DNA of 64,000 nt from an uncultured Hyphomicrobiales bacterium (GCA_903931945.1 CAIZEI010000182.1:16758-80757); one strand, 5' to 3'; counted from the stretch's first letter, positions 26,547 through 35,609 are shown. The notes: generated from the letters alone by a model not told the origin. Numbers and translations: made by a program.

Positions 26547-27506
26547 ATGAGCGAAACGACCATTGAGGCGCGGGTTCAGCGCATGGAATGGGCAGCCGAA
26601 GACATTCTGGCGGTCGAACTGCGCCGTCCCGATGGCGCCGCCCTGCCAGCCTTCACGCCCGGCGCGCATATCGATCTGCATCTGCCCAACGGCCTTGTTC
26701 GCAATTATTCCCTGTTGAACGATATCCGGGACAGTCACCGCTATGTTGTCGCGGTTGGCCTTGACGTTCATTCGCGCGGCGGATCGAAGTTTATCCATAC
26801 CGAGCTGCGCGCAGGACAAAAAATCCGGATTTCTCCGCCACGTAACAATTTTCCGCTGGTGGAAAATGCGCCAAAGGTCGTGCTGATCGCAGGTGGCATC
26901 GGCGTGACGCCGCTGGTCTGCATGGCCTTTCGGCTTGCGGCGCTGGGGCGTCCCTATGAATTCTATCTTGCCGCGCGCAATCGCGCTCGTGCGGCGTTCA
27001 TTGACGAACTCAATGCGCTTGGCCAGCCTGTTCACGCGCATTTTGACAGCGAGCATGACGGCGCGCCGCTGGACATCGCGCCTGTTGTCGCTGCAGCGCC
27101 GGCCGGGACGCATTTTTATTGCTGCGGCCCCGGTCCGATGCTGGCCGCATTTGAGGCGGCGACCGCGCATCTGCCCGAAGGACATGCGCATGTGGAATAT
27201 TTTTCCGCCCGCGAGCAGCCCAAAAGCGACGTTCCTGAAGGCGCCTTCGCGCTGACGCTGGCCAAATCAGGGCGGACGTTGACGGTTCAGGCGGACAAGA
27301 CCATTCTTGAAGCCCTGCTCGATGCGGGTATTGATGCGGATTATTCCTGTCAGGATGGGGTTTGCGGCACCTGCGAGGTCAAGGTGATCACGGGTGTCCC
27401 GGACCATCGGGATTCCCTGCTGTCAAAAGCTGAGCGGGAATCGAACAAAACAATGATGATTTGCGTGTCGCGCTGCAAGGGCGATCAACTCACGATTGAT
27501 TTGTAG
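26547..27506 (+). CDS. PDR/VanB-type oxidoreductase (FMN, NAD and 2Fe-2S)
   Basis: A 319-residue reductase of the phthalate dioxygenase reductase/VanB family, moving electrons from NADH through FMN to a plant-type 2Fe-2S cluster and on to an oxygenase. The N-terminal flavin barrel has RNYSLLND. The NAD domain has LIAGGIGVTPLVCMA and YCCGPGPML. The C-terminal ferredoxin has YSCQDGVCGTCEVK (C-x4-C-x2-C) and a last Cys in MICVSRC. AGGGGATGA precedes ATG 26547. The expected partner, a Rieske oxygenase alpha subunit, is absent from the window; the next gene instead encodes an HD-domain protein with diiron-oxygenase-like ligands. Confidence 0.92.
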   Translation: MSETTIEARVQRMEWAAEDILAVELRRPDGAALPAFTPGAHIDLHLPNGLVRNYSLLNDIRDSHRYVVAVGLDVHSRGGSKFIHTELRAGQKIRISPPRNNFPLVENAPKVVLIAGGIGVTPLVCMAFRLAALGRPYEFYLAARNRARAAFIDELNALGQPVHAHFDSEHDGAPLDIAPVVAAAPAGTHFYCCGPGPMLAAFEAATAHLPEGHAHVEYFSAREQPKSDVPEGAFALTLAKSGRTLTVQADKTILEALLDAGIDADYSCQDGVCGTCEVKVITGVPDHRDSLLSKAERESNKTMMICVSRCKGDQLTIDL

Positions 27507-27570
27507 GACAACGCCAAACTTGACGCCATCGCGTGTCGGTTTATTCATAATGCAACAAGGGAGAGGTTTC

Positions 27571-28419
27571 ATGGGCACGTTGCGGGAAGATATGTATGCA
27601 GCGCTGGGCGGCGCGGACGCCGTCGCCAGCATGTCGCACGAGGCGCGCGCCGACGCGATCGAGGATTTCGCCATCGCCAAGCTCGACGCCGCAGCGGAAA
27701 AAGCGCGCAAGACAAAGACTTTTCCAACCGTCGCAGAACTCGACGCGCGCATCGATCAGCGCGGTTACCGGCGCGGCGCAGGTTCGCTGTTCCGCCATTC
27801 CAACTACAGCGAGACGATCAAGCCGGGCGTGCCCGAAGGCAAGGTCAAACGCCTCTCGAAAATGCCGGCGGCGCCGACGCTGATTGATTTTTTCAAGCAG
27901 CGGTTCGCTCCCGCCGCGCATCTTTTGCAAAGCGCGGCTCTGGCCAAGCGCAAGGGCGAATCAGAGGAAGTGATCCTCGGCTGCCTGCTGCACGACATGG
28001 GTGGTTATCTCCTGAAATCCGACCATGGCTATTGGGGCGCGCAACTGATCGAGCCCTATGTATCCGAGCGCGTCGCCTTTGGCGTGCGCTATCATCAGGC
28101 CCTGCGCTTCTTCGCCGATCCCCAGAGCGGCTATGAATATCCCGTGCGTTATTACGAGGCCTTTGGCTTCGACTATGTGCCGCCGCCCTATATTCAGGCG
28201 GCCTATCAGCACGCCCTCAAGCACGAATGGTACATGGTTGCGCGCCACATCACAACCAACGATCTCTATACGTTCAATCCGAATCTGACGATCGAGGTCG
28301 AGGAATTCACCGACATCATCGGGCGGCATTTCAAACAGCCCAGGGAGGGGCTTGGTTATGACAATTCGCCGGTCGCCCATATGTGGCGCACGATGATCAA
28401 TCCGGACGCGCCTTTGTGA
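27571..28419 (+). CDS. HD-domain protein, possible PhnZ/MIOX-like diiron oxygenase
   Basis: A 282-residue protein starting at ATG 27571 (GGGAGAGG upstream). The metal-ligand pattern is His117 (HLLQSAALA), His141-Asp142 (LLHDMGGYL), His152 and His175 (YHQALRFF). The H117-to-H141 spacing (24) and the last-His spacing (23) are close to PhnZ, a mixed-valent diiron oxygenase that cleaves organophosphonates; a phosphohydrolase remains possible because the HD fold serves both. The N-terminal 80 residues are an added helical region not seen in PhnZ. About 65 bp separate it from the reductase gene on the same strand, so the pair may function together. The substrate is unknown. Confidence 0.65.
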   Translation: MGTLREDMYAALGGADAVASMSHEARADAIEDFAIAKLDAAAEKARKTKTFPTVAELDARIDQRGYRRGAGSLFRHSNYSETIKPGVPEGKVKRLSKMPAAPTLIDFFKQRFAPAAHLLQSAALAKRKGESEEVILGCLLHDMGGYLLKSDHGYWGAQLIEPYVSERVAFGVRYHQALRFFADPQSGYEYPVRYYEAFGFDYVPPPYIQAAYQHALKHEWYMVARHITTNDLYTFNPNLTIEVEEFTDIIGRHFKQPREGLGYDNSPVAHMWRTMINPDAPL

Positions 28420-28556
28420 CAACTGTTTGCGGCTTTAGTTCTGCTTGTGCCCAGGCGCGCCTCCGCGTAACTTCGCTGCGCGCGACCGGCGGCGGGGAAG
28501 GCTCTGGTGAGTGCGAATAGCTGGCGCAAATCGCCGGTTTCGTCAGGGAGGGACAC

Positions 28557-29741
28557 ATGAAGGGTATTTTCATCGGGCTTGCCAGCGTTGCAGCATTGAC
28601 GACGGCAATGGGCGCCATGGCGCAGACGCCGGTCAAGGTTGGCATGATCGTCAGTTATACCGGGCAATTTGCTGACACCGGCATTCAGCTCGACAGTGGC
28701 TACAAGCTTTTTCTGAAACAGCATGGCGACACCGTCGCCGGGCGCAAGCTGGAGACGGTCCGCAAGGACAATGGCGGTATCGCCCCTGATGTCGCCAAGC
28801 GTCTCGCACAGGAATTCGTTTTGCGCGACAAGGGAGATATTATCGCTGGCTTCGACCTCACGCCCAACGCGCTCGCCGCTGGCGATGTGTCGGCGGAAGC
28901 CAAGAAATTCATGGTGGTGATGAACGCGGCGACCTCGATCATCACGACAAAATCACCCTATATGGCGCGCACGTCGTCCACAACGCCGCAGTTGAATAGC
29001 GCGCTGGGAACCTGGGCCGCCAAAAATGCCATCAAGAAAGTCTATACGCTGATTTCCGATTTCGGCCCAGGCATCGACGCCAACGCCGCTTTCACGGAAA
29101 ACTTCACGGCTGCCGGAGGAACCATCGTTGGCGCTGCGAAATTCCCGGTCGCTACGATGGATTTCTCCTCCTATATCCAGGCGGCCAAGGACACCAATCC
29201 GGACGCAATTTATATCTGGACTCCGGGCGGCACGCAGCCGGCCGCCATCGGCAAGGCGCTGGCGGAGCGGGGCGTCGACACAACGAAAATCAAGATTCTG
29301 GGTCAGGACGAACTGACGGGAGTCAGCGCGATCGCCAGCATGGGCGATCTCTCGATCGGCATCATCACTGCCGCCATGTACGATTATTCACACAAATCGG
29401 CCTTGAATGAAGCTTTCGTGAAAGCCTATCAGGACGAGTACAAGCGGATGCCCGATATCTTCTCGATTGGCGGCTACGATGGCGCGCAGCTTATCTACAA
29501 GGCGCTGGAGAAGACCGGCGGCAAGTCGGACGGAGAATCCCTGATTGACGCCGCCAAAGGCATGGCATGGGAAAGCCCGCGCGGGCCGATCATGATCGAT
29601 CCCGAGACGCGCGATATCGTGCAAACCGTCTATATCCGGCGCGTGACCAAGGTTGATGGCAAGCTCATCAATGTCGAATTCGACAAGGTTGAGAATGTGA
29701 AAGACCCGGTCAAGGAAAAGATGAAAGCGGGCGCGAAGTAA
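28557..29741 (+). CDS. Periplasmic amino-acid/amide-type ABC substrate-binding protein
   Basis: A 394-residue exported binding protein of the Leu/Ile/Val (Peripla_BP_6) family. Signal peptide MKGIFIGLASVAALTTAMGAMAQ precedes VKVGMIVSYTGQFADTGIQ, the ligand-lobe start, with GYKLFLKQHGDTVAGRK and the later hinge FSIGGYDGAQLIYKAL. AGGGAGG lies before ATG 28557. Such proteins usually travel with LivHMGF-type permeases and ATPases; none are present here, so the transporter is elsewhere or the protein senses its ligand. Its position after the oxygenase pair suggests it binds an aromatic or amide compound degraded by them (inference). A strong terminator follows. Confidence 0.9.
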   Translation: MKGIFIGLASVAALTTAMGAMAQTPVKVGMIVSYTGQFADTGIQLDSGYKLFLKQHGDTVAGRKLETVRKDNGGIAPDVAKRLAQEFVLRDKGDIIAGFDLTPNALAAGDVSAEAKKFMVVMNAATSIITTKSPYMARTSSTTPQLNSALGTWAAKNAIKKVYTLISDFGPGIDANAAFTENFTAAGGTIVGAAKFPVATMDFSSYIQAAKDTNPDAIYIWTPGGTQPAAIGKALAERGVDTTKIKILGQDELTGVSAIASMGDLSIGIITAAMYDYSHKSALNEAFVKAYQDEYKRMPDIFSIGGYDGAQLIYKALEKTGGKSDGESLIDAAKGMAWESPRGPIMIDPETRDIVQTVYIRRVTKVDGKLINVEFDKVENVKDPVKEKMKAGAK

Positions 29742-29764
29742 GCGACGCTGACAGATCGATACAG

Positions 29765-29800
29765 GCTGCGTCGATGGTTGGCCATCGGCGCAGCTTTTTT
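29765..29800 (+). terminator. Rho-independent terminator after the binding-protein gene
   Basis: 13-bp stem (GCTGCGTCGATGG / CCATCGGCGCAGC, one mismatch) with a 4-base TTGG loop, followed by six T. It ends at the stop codon of the convergent methyltransferase gene. Confidence 0.85.
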
Positions 29801-30516
29801 CACAGCGGCTTCTGGAATTTCAGCGCGAACTCATCGACCGGCGTCGGATTCTTGAAAATGACGGTTTCGCGGGTGTCTTCGGGATGGCGCAAAAACTGGG
29901 CATCGCCAACGAATTTGAACCCCGCCGCCTCGACCTCTTCGCGCAACGACTGTTCGGCGATGCGATGAAGGGTCTTGCCAACCTTCGCGCCATCTTCGGG
30001 CTTCGCGGACCAGTCCGTTAGCACAAAATACCCGCCAGGTTTCAGCGCCGCCATGATGGCCGCATTCATTTTCGGACGGTCCACCTGCATATAGGTGGTG
30101 TCGTGGTAGAAATTGAAGAATGTCACGAGATCCAGCGTGTTGACGTCAGGCGGGACGGGATCGTCGAATGGTCGCACCAGGTTCGTCACATTGGCCATGG
30201 ATTGCGATTTCAAACGCGCCAGAAATTTTTCCGGCTCTTTGTCATTCTGTCCCCAGACATGACCGGTTGGCCCGGCTCCGCGCGCCATCAATTCGGTGCT
30301 GTAGCCAGCGCCTGCGCCCATATCGAGGATGCGCCAGCCGGATTTGACGCCAGCAAAAGCCAGCAACTCGGCAGGATGCCGCTTCTGGTCGTTGGCTCGA
30401 TCCGCATCCGTCCGATCTGGCGCAGCCATCAGCGCATCATAATCCTGGGCGCGGGCCAGCGGCGCGGGTCCCGCCGCAGCCAGCAAACCGATTGCGACGA
30501 TTGCTGCAAAACGCAT
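29800..30516 (-). CDS. Exported class I SAM-dependent methyltransferase-like protein
   Basis: A 238-residue protein with a clear N-terminal signal peptide (MRFAAIVAIGLLAAAGPAPLARAQ) followed by a Rossmann methyltransferase fold. Motif I is LDMGAGAGYSTELMA (about residue 65), with VTFFNFYHDTTYM and LKPGGYFVLTDWSA as the motif IV-VI region, and it ends PEDTRETVIFKNP. GGAGG is 8 bases before ATG 30516, which fixes the start and so the signal peptide. SAM is not expected in the periplasm, which makes export odd, yet such signal-bearing methyltransferases recur in Proteobacteria. Methyl transfer is therefore not proven. It diverges from an exported hydrolase. Confidence 0.8.
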   Translation of the reverse strand: MRFAAIVAIGLLAAAGPAPLARAQDYDALMAAPDRTDADRANDQKRHPAELLAFAGVKSGWRILDMGAGAGYSTELMARGAGPTGHVWGQNDKEPEKFLARLKSQSMANVTNLVRPFDDPVPPDVNTLDLVTFFNFYHDTTYMQVDRPKMNAAIMAALKPGGYFVLTDWSAKPEDGAKVGKTLHRIAEQSLREEVEAAGFKFVGDAQFLRHPEDTRETVIFKNPTPVDEFALKFQKPL

Positions 30517-30659
30517 GGCCATTTCCTCCGGAGCGGATTGATTCATCCTGATTTGTCGCGGCCATGATTGCTGCGATTTCAGACCGACGCAAGACAGGTC
30601 TACCACTGTGACAATTTTCCACTAAGATGTCTCAAGACAATCGCTCAAGGGAGGCCTTC

Positions 30660-31823
30660 GTGTCATTCATCGCCCAATTCATCCGCGGCGCAGCCGCAAC
30701 TCTGGCTTCAGTTGCGGCGGTCGGCGCCGTTCACGCTGAAGGCCCGCTGGTTCTGGCCAAGAATGGCTCGTTCTTCGTTGGCGGCAAGATGAGTGAAATC
30801 GACGGCCGCGCGGTTATGGTGGGGCATATGTATGTCGAATACATGATCCCCGCGCGGAAGACGCATCCCTATCCGATTATTTTCGTCCATGGCGGTCTGC
30901 GCACCGGAACGAATTTCACGGGCACGCTCGATGGCGGCGAAGGCTGGGCGCAGTACTTTGTGCGCCAGGGCTATTCGGTTTACGTCGTCGATCAGGTCGG
31001 GCGCGGTCGCTCGCCGATCGTCGAAAAAGCTTACGGCCCGGCGCGCATGGGCGATGCGCGCGGCGTTCAAAAACGCTACGCGCAAGAGGAAAAATTCAAG
31101 CTTTGGCCGCAGGCGCATCTGCACGCGCCCTGGCCCGGCGGCGGCGAAATGGACAGCCCGTGGGTGATGGCGCTCAGCGCCTCGCAGGCCGTCGAGATCG
31201 AGAATTTTCATACGCAGCAGGAGCTCAATCGCGACGCCCTGATTGCGCTTGTCGACAAGATCGGACCATCGATCATTCTTGGCCATTCGCAAGCGGGCGC
31301 ATTCCTGTGGCCTGTCGCGGACGCGCGGCCCCAGGCGATCAAGGCCATTCTGGCGATCGAGCCGAACGGGCCGCCGGTGCGCGCGGTTGATTTTATTGGC
31401 GCGCCGGACTGGTTCAAATATGGCGATGTCGCGCTGTCCTACGGTATTGCCGATGTGCCGCTGACCTATTCGCCACCGGTGAAGGGAGCCTCCGAACTGA
31501 CGTTTATCCAGCAGGAAAAGGCGGAGGGGGAGGGGCTCGTGCGATGTTTCGAGCAGGCGGCGCCCGCGCGGCAGTTGACCAATCTGCGCGATATCCCGAC
31601 ATTGGTTCTGACCTCCGAAGCCTCCTATCACGCGCCCTACGATCATTGCACGGTGAATTATTTGCGGCAGGCTGGCGCCAAGCCAACGTTTATCCGGCTT
31701 GCCGACCTCGGCATCAAGGGGGATTCGCATGTGCTGATGCTGGAGAAAAACAGCAAGGCGATCGCCGCTGTGATCGCCAAATGGCTGGCGAGCGCGCCGC
31801 TGGGCAAACAGGCGGCGAAGTAA
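30660..31823 (+). CDS. Exported alpha/beta hydrolase
   Basis: A 387-residue alpha/beta-hydrolase-fold enzyme. The chosen start is GTG 30660 because AAGGGAGG lies just upstream; an ATG 33 bp earlier is in frame but has no ribosome site. The signal peptide (FIAQFIRGAAATLASVAAVGAVHA) suggests periplasmic location. The oxyanion region is IIFVHGGLRTGTNFTGT, the nucleophile Ser is in LGHSQAGAFLW, and the catalytic His is in GIKGDSHVLMLEK. An acid may lie in LTSEASYHAPYDH. It is probably an esterase, but the substrate is unknown. The MFS gene begins immediately after the stop, indicating one operon. Confidence 0.85.
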   Translation: MSFIAQFIRGAAATLASVAAVGAVHAEGPLVLAKNGSFFVGGKMSEIDGRAVMVGHMYVEYMIPARKTHPYPIIFVHGGLRTGTNFTGTLDGGEGWAQYFVRQGYSVYVVDQVGRGRSPIVEKAYGPARMGDARGVQKRYAQEEKFKLWPQAHLHAPWPGGGEMDSPWVMALSASQAVEIENFHTQQELNRDALIALVDKIGPSIILGHSQAGAFLWPVADARPQAIKAILAIEPNGPPVRAVDFIGAPDWFKYGDVALSYGIADVPLTYSPPVKGASELTFIQQEKAEGEGLVRCFEQAAPARQLTNLRDIPTLVLTSEASYHAPYDHCTVNYLRQAGAKPTFIRLADLGIKGDSHVLMLEKNSKAIAAVIAKWLASAPLGKQAAK

Positions 31824-33107
31824 TTGCTGTTTCCCTCGCTTGCTTCAAAACCCTATATCCGGGTCTGGCGACATCGCGAATTCGCCCTCTATGAATCGGG
31901 AATGACGCTCTATTCCGTAACGGGCTGGATTCAACGCGTTGGCGTCGGATGGATGGCCTGGGAATTGACGCATTCGACATTCTGGCTTGGCGTGATGTCG
32001 GCGGCGGATCTCGGCCCGATGATTCTGCTCGCGCCCTTTGCGGGGGCGGTCGCGGACCGGATGGATTCCTGGAAACTGTCGCGCGCCTCGCAATTTCTGA
32101 TGATGATGCAGGCCATTGCGCTGTGCCTGCTGATGTACACTGGATATATGGGCATCTACACCCTTCTTGCGGTGTCGCTTTATACCGGTTGCCTTTATCC
32201 GTTTTCGGGCGCAGCGCGGCAGACGCTTTTGCCGCGCACTGTGCCGCACAGCGAATTTGCGACCGCGATCGCAATCGATTCAGCGGCGTTTCAGGCGGCG
32301 CGATTCATTGGCCCGGCAATCGCGTCTCTCATCATTCCGTTTTTCGGCGTGATGGCGGCCTTTATCGTCCACGGCTGCGGCTCTATCGCCTTTCAGACCG
32401 CGATTGCTTTCATGCGGCTGCCGCCCGAACAGATTCTCGCGCGCGGCCACCGCAATATTTTCCGCGATGTCGGCGAAAGTTTTGTCTATGTCCGCAATCA
32501 CACCGGCATCGGCTCCATTTTCATGATGATGGTTGTCGTTTCGCTGCTGATCCGTCCGATCAACGATATGCTGCCGGGCTTTGCGGGCGCGGTCTTTCAT
32601 GGCGGCGCGCGCGAGCTTGCCTGGCTGACATCGAGCGTTGGCGTTGGCGCGATGGTAAGCGCTTCCACCATCGCCATGCGCGGCGGCGTGGAAGGCTTGA
32701 CCCTGCGTGTCTTTGGCGGATTGGCGGGGCTGACGCTGGCGACAGCGGTTCTGGTCGGCACAGATTTTCTGCCGCTCGGCGTTATCGGCGCCGGGCTTTA
32801 CGGCTACACGCTCAACACAATGTCCACGAGCACGCAAGCGCTGACGCAGACTGCTGTGGCGGACGATATGCGCGGACGCGTGATGAGCCTTTATATGCTA
32901 ATCTTTCGCGGCATCCCCGCGATTGGCGGCGTGGCCGTCGGTATCGCCGCGCAATATCTTGGCCTGCGCTGGACTTTTGCGGCGAGCGCTGCGATCTGCG
33001 GCCTTTTATGGTTGATGGTCATGCCTCGACGTTATTTCATCGCAGAAGCGCTGGAGGGCCCCCGGGCGCGTTCACCGCGCGCAGGGTCCAAGGCGTTTAT
33101 GCGTTAG
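31824..33107 (+). CDS. MFS transporter (EntS/MFS_3-type exporter)
   Basis: A 427-residue inner-membrane protein with about 12 helices, e.g. FWLGVMSAADLGPMILLAP, the loop motif A-like GAVADRMDSWKLSRA, and MGIYTLLAVSLYTGCLYP. This arrangement matches the enterobactin-exporter-like MFS_3 group, which moves siderophores, drugs or small hydrophobic compounds outward. The start is TTG directly after the hydrolase stop codon, with no independent ribosome site, so translation is probably coupled. The substrate may be a product or substrate of the neighbouring hydrolase (inference). Confidence 0.88.
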   Translation: MLFPSLASKPYIRVWRHREFALYESGMTLYSVTGWIQRVGVGWMAWELTHSTFWLGVMSAADLGPMILLAPFAGAVADRMDSWKLSRASQFLMMMQAIALCLLMYTGYMGIYTLLAVSLYTGCLYPFSGAARQTLLPRTVPHSEFATAIAIDSAAFQAARFIGPAIASLIIPFFGVMAAFIVHGCGSIAFQTAIAFMRLPPEQILARGHRNIFRDVGESFVYVRNHTGIGSIFMMMVVVSLLIRPINDMLPGFAGAVFHGGARELAWLTSSVGVGAMVSASTIAMRGGVEGLTLRVFGGLAGLTLATAVLVGTDFLPLGVIGAGLYGYTLNTMSTSTQALTQTAVADDMRGRVMSLYMLIFRGIPAIGGVAVGIAAQYLGLRWTFAASAAICGLLWLMVMPRRYFIAEALEGPRARSPRAGSKAFMR

Positions 33108-33336
33108 GGGCGACTTCTCGACTGATGGACGCCATACAATTGCATGAGGAGCGGCAGTGGTATAGAAATTAGTCTCTACAAACCAGAAATATCAATGATA
33201 TCAACGGCTGAAGCAACTCCATCGGCAATTCTCTCCTGAGCGCCAATTCCCGAAATGAAGTTCGCCGTCTGCGGCGAGCGCGTTTTCTCAGGCAGCCCGC
33301 GCCGCAAAGCTGCGATGGCCCGCACCGGCGGACACA

Positions 33337-33951
33337 ATGACCATTCGATTTCATAAGGGCGATCTGACATCGCTAAGCCACTTCCGCGACAGTGTCGCAA
33401 TCGATACCGAGACCCTTGGCCTCAATTTGCAACGCGACCGGCTATGCGTGGTGCAATTGTCGGCCGGCGACGGCTCCGCCGATGTCGTGCAGATTGCGCG
33501 CGGGCAGACACAGGCGCCCAATCTCGAAAAATTACTGACCGACCCGGCTATCACCAAGATATTCCACTTCGGTCGTTTCGACATCGCCATCTTGCACAAA
33601 GCCTTTGGCGTTGAGGTTGGACCGGTCTATTGCACCAAGATCGCGTCCAAACTGACCCGAACCTATACCGACCGGCATGGCTTGAAAGATCTCGTGCGAG
33701 AATTGCTCGGGATCGATCTTTCCAAACAGCAGCAGTCATCCGATTGGGCGGCTGACATGCTGAGCGAGGCGCAGCTTGCCTATGCCGCATCAGATGTCCT
33801 GCATCTCCATGCGTTGCGGGCCAAACTCGATATGATGCTGGCGCGCGAGGGGCGCGCCAACATTGCCAAAGCCTGTTTCGGGTTTTTGCCCGAGCGGGCC
33901 AGGCTCGATTTGATGGGCTGGCCTGAAATCGACATATTTTCTCACGAATAG
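33337..33951 (+). CDS. Ribonuclease D-like 3'-5' exonuclease
   Basis: A 204-residue DEDDy exonuclease domain alone, without the HRDC domains of the about 375-residue RNase D, so a short-form family member. Exo I is VAIDTETLGLNL, Exo II FHFGRFDIAILH and Exo III YAASDVLHLHAL (Tyr-x3-Asp). It would trim stable-RNA 3' ends in the cytoplasm. In Rhizobiales this short form commonly precedes lptC, as here (34021), and the 69-bp gap fits an operon. ATG at 33337 has only a weak ribosome site. About 230 bp to the left hold no gene. Confidence 0.9.
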   Translation: MTIRFHKGDLTSLSHFRDSVAIDTETLGLNLQRDRLCVVQLSAGDGSADVVQIARGQTQAPNLEKLLTDPAITKIFHFGRFDIAILHKAFGVEVGPVYCTKIASKLTRTYTDRHGLKDLVRELLGIDLSKQQQSSDWAADMLSEAQLAYAASDVLHLHALRAKLDMMLAREGRANIAKACFGFLPERARLDLMGWPEIDIFSHE

Positions 33952-34020
33952 GACAAGGCGCGTGCAAGCCGCCAGCCCCGGACGCCGCCCGCGCCGCCGG
34001 AACCATACGCCAGAGACGAC

Positions 34021-34686
34021 ATGACGTTAGAGGAGACCGGCGAACACGAATTCAGGCGGCGGGCATTCCTCGCGGCGAGCGCAAACTCCCGCCGCGTGGT
34101 CTGGCTGCGCCGGGCGATCGTGATTGCCTGTCTTGGCGGTACGACGCTCCTGGCGGCAGTCGCCGTCTTTAATCCATTTGCCGGGCGCGATGCGCAATTC
34201 ACCACTGAGGCGACCAGTCTCGATGGCAGCCGGATTGTGATGGAAAAGCCGCGCCTGAGCGGATATCGTGACGACGGCAGACCCTACGACCTGCGCGCCG
34301 CCAACGGCGTGCAGGACATCAAGACGCCGAATATTGTTGAACTGATTGACATCGAAGCCAAGCTCGACACGGCGGAACAGAGCATTGTGCATCTTTCCGC
34401 GCCCAGTGGGGTTTACGATAGTTCGAAGGACACATTGAATTTGAGCGGCGATATTCACATCAGCAGCGAAGGCCGTTTCGATATCCGGATGCAGACGGCG
34501 GATATCAATTTCAAGGCGGGAACGGTCGATTCCGATCGCCCCCTGACGGCCTCCATGCCAAGCGGCGTGATCGCTTCGCAGCGATTGCAGATCACCGAGA
34601 ACGGCAAACGGATCAAGTTTCTCGGCGGTGTCGAGACAACCCTGACGCCGGCGGTGGCGCCCGCCGGCAATGAAAGCGGCAAATGA
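34021..34686 (+). CDS. lptC: LPS export protein LptC
   Basis: A 221-residue bitopic inner-membrane protein of the Lpt bridge that hands lipopolysaccharide from LptB2FG to LptA. The short cytoplasmic N-terminus is followed by one helix at about residues 35-57 (AIVIACLGGTTLLAAVAVF) and a periplasmic beta-jellyroll: RIVMEKPRLSGYRDDGRPYDL, LDTAEQSIVHLSAPSGVYDS and LNLSGDIHISSEGRFDI. The last codons overlap lptA by 4 bp. No LptF/LptG gene is in the window. Confidence 0.9.
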   Translation: MTLEETGEHEFRRRAFLAASANSRRVVWLRRAIVIACLGGTTLLAAVAVFNPFAGRDAQFTTEATSLDGSRIVMEKPRLSGYRDDGRPYDLRAANGVQDIKTPNIVELIDIEAKLDTAEQSIVHLSAPSGVYDSSKDTLNLSGDIHISSEGRFDIRMQTADINFKAGTVDSDRPLTASMPSGVIASQRLQITENGKRIKFLGGVETTLTPAVAPAGNESGK

Positions 34687-35318
34687 AAATGGCTGCGGAT
34701 ATGGGTCTTTGTCGCCCGGCGGCCATCGCCGCAGCATTCGTTCTGTCCCAGACCGCGTTCTGCCTGGCGCAGGACGCGAGCCCCATCTTGCCCGGCGGCA
34801 ATGCCCGTGGCCCGATTTCGATCCTGGCTCCGACGGCGGAATTCCTGGATAAGGAGCACAAGCTGGTTTATTCCGGCGGCGTGATCGCCAAACAGGGCGA
34901 CGCCACTCTGAAAGCGTCGACCCTGACGGTTCTGCTGAACGAGAACGGCGCAAGCGCTGGCGATCTCGCCCAGGGCGCGCCCAATGCGGCGGGTGGCAAC
35001 CAGATCAAGCGGATTGAGGCCGCCGGTCCTGTGACTATAACCTCCAGGGATCAGGTGGGTTCTGGCGATTCAGGCGTCTACGAGCGCGCAACAAACCGGC
35101 TGACGCTCACGGGCAATGTCACGCTGAGCGATTGCGCCAATGTGATGAAGGGCGCGCGACTGGTCTATGATCTCACCGCAGGGCGGGCGCAGGTGCAGGG
35201 TGGTTCGAGCACGCTTTTGACGCCCGGCGTCAGTTGCAACGGGGGCGCCCCCAAAGCTGGCGCGCCAGCCGTCAAACCCGCCCGGCCAGCCCAGCCTGTC
35301 GCCAAACCCCGCCAATAG
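34683..35318 (+). CDS. lptA: LPS transport periplasmic protein LptA
   Basis: A 211-residue exported protein forming the periplasmic bridge for lipopolysaccharide. Signal peptide ends near FCLAQDA (residue 30). The OstA/LptA jellyroll comprises ISILAPTAEFLDKEHKLVYSG, GDATLKASTLTVLLNENG, IKRIEAAGPVTITSRDQVGSG and NRLTLTGNVTLSDCANVMKG. The tail after about residue 180 is Pro/Ala/Lys-rich and likely disordered. ATG 34683 overlaps the lptC stop (ATGA). lptB follows after an unusually long 380-bp gap. Confidence 0.92.
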   Translation: MKMAADMGLCRPAAIAAAFVLSQTAFCLAQDASPILPGGNARGPISILAPTAEFLDKEHKLVYSGGVIAKQGDATLKASTLTVLLNENGASAGDLAQGAPNAAGGNQIKRIEAAGPVTITSRDQVGSGDSGVYERATNRLTLTGNVTLSDCANVMKGARLVYDLTAGRAQVQGGSSTLLTPGVSCNGGAPKAGAPAVKPARPAQPVAKPRQ

Positions 35319-35426
35319 ACCAATCATCCATGCGCGTAAAACCGGGTTGGCCGACGATCGCTTGCAGCAAAACGCTCCGATCCAGTTGCCTCTGTGCTGA
35401 TCAAACGATAGGCGTTATACCAAGTC

Positions 35427-35465
35427 CGCCTGGATTGACTGAAACGTCAATCCAGACATTCCGCG
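35427..35465. repeat. Palindromic repeat element, copy 1
   Basis: Perfect stem-loop CTGGATTGAC-TGAAAC-GTCAATCCAG, followed by ACATTCCGC. No T-run follows, so it is not a classic terminator. A second, degraded copy lies about 180 bp further right in the same orientation. Confidence 0.6.
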
Positions 35466-35609
35466 CATCGGCGTCGGCGCGCATTCGCGCTCTGGTATTG
35501 CCCGTAGCCAATTCAGGGGGCGTCCACGCGGGGCGCGATTTGCAGGAGCCGGTTCGTCGCGTGCCAGCACTAACGAAATCCCACCCATTAAACTTTGTAT
35601 CGACGCTTG

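Noticed and set aside
31949..33172. 407-codon open frame in another frame of the MFS gene
   Set aside because: Arg/Asp/Cys-rich with no membrane pattern; the MFS frame has clear helices.
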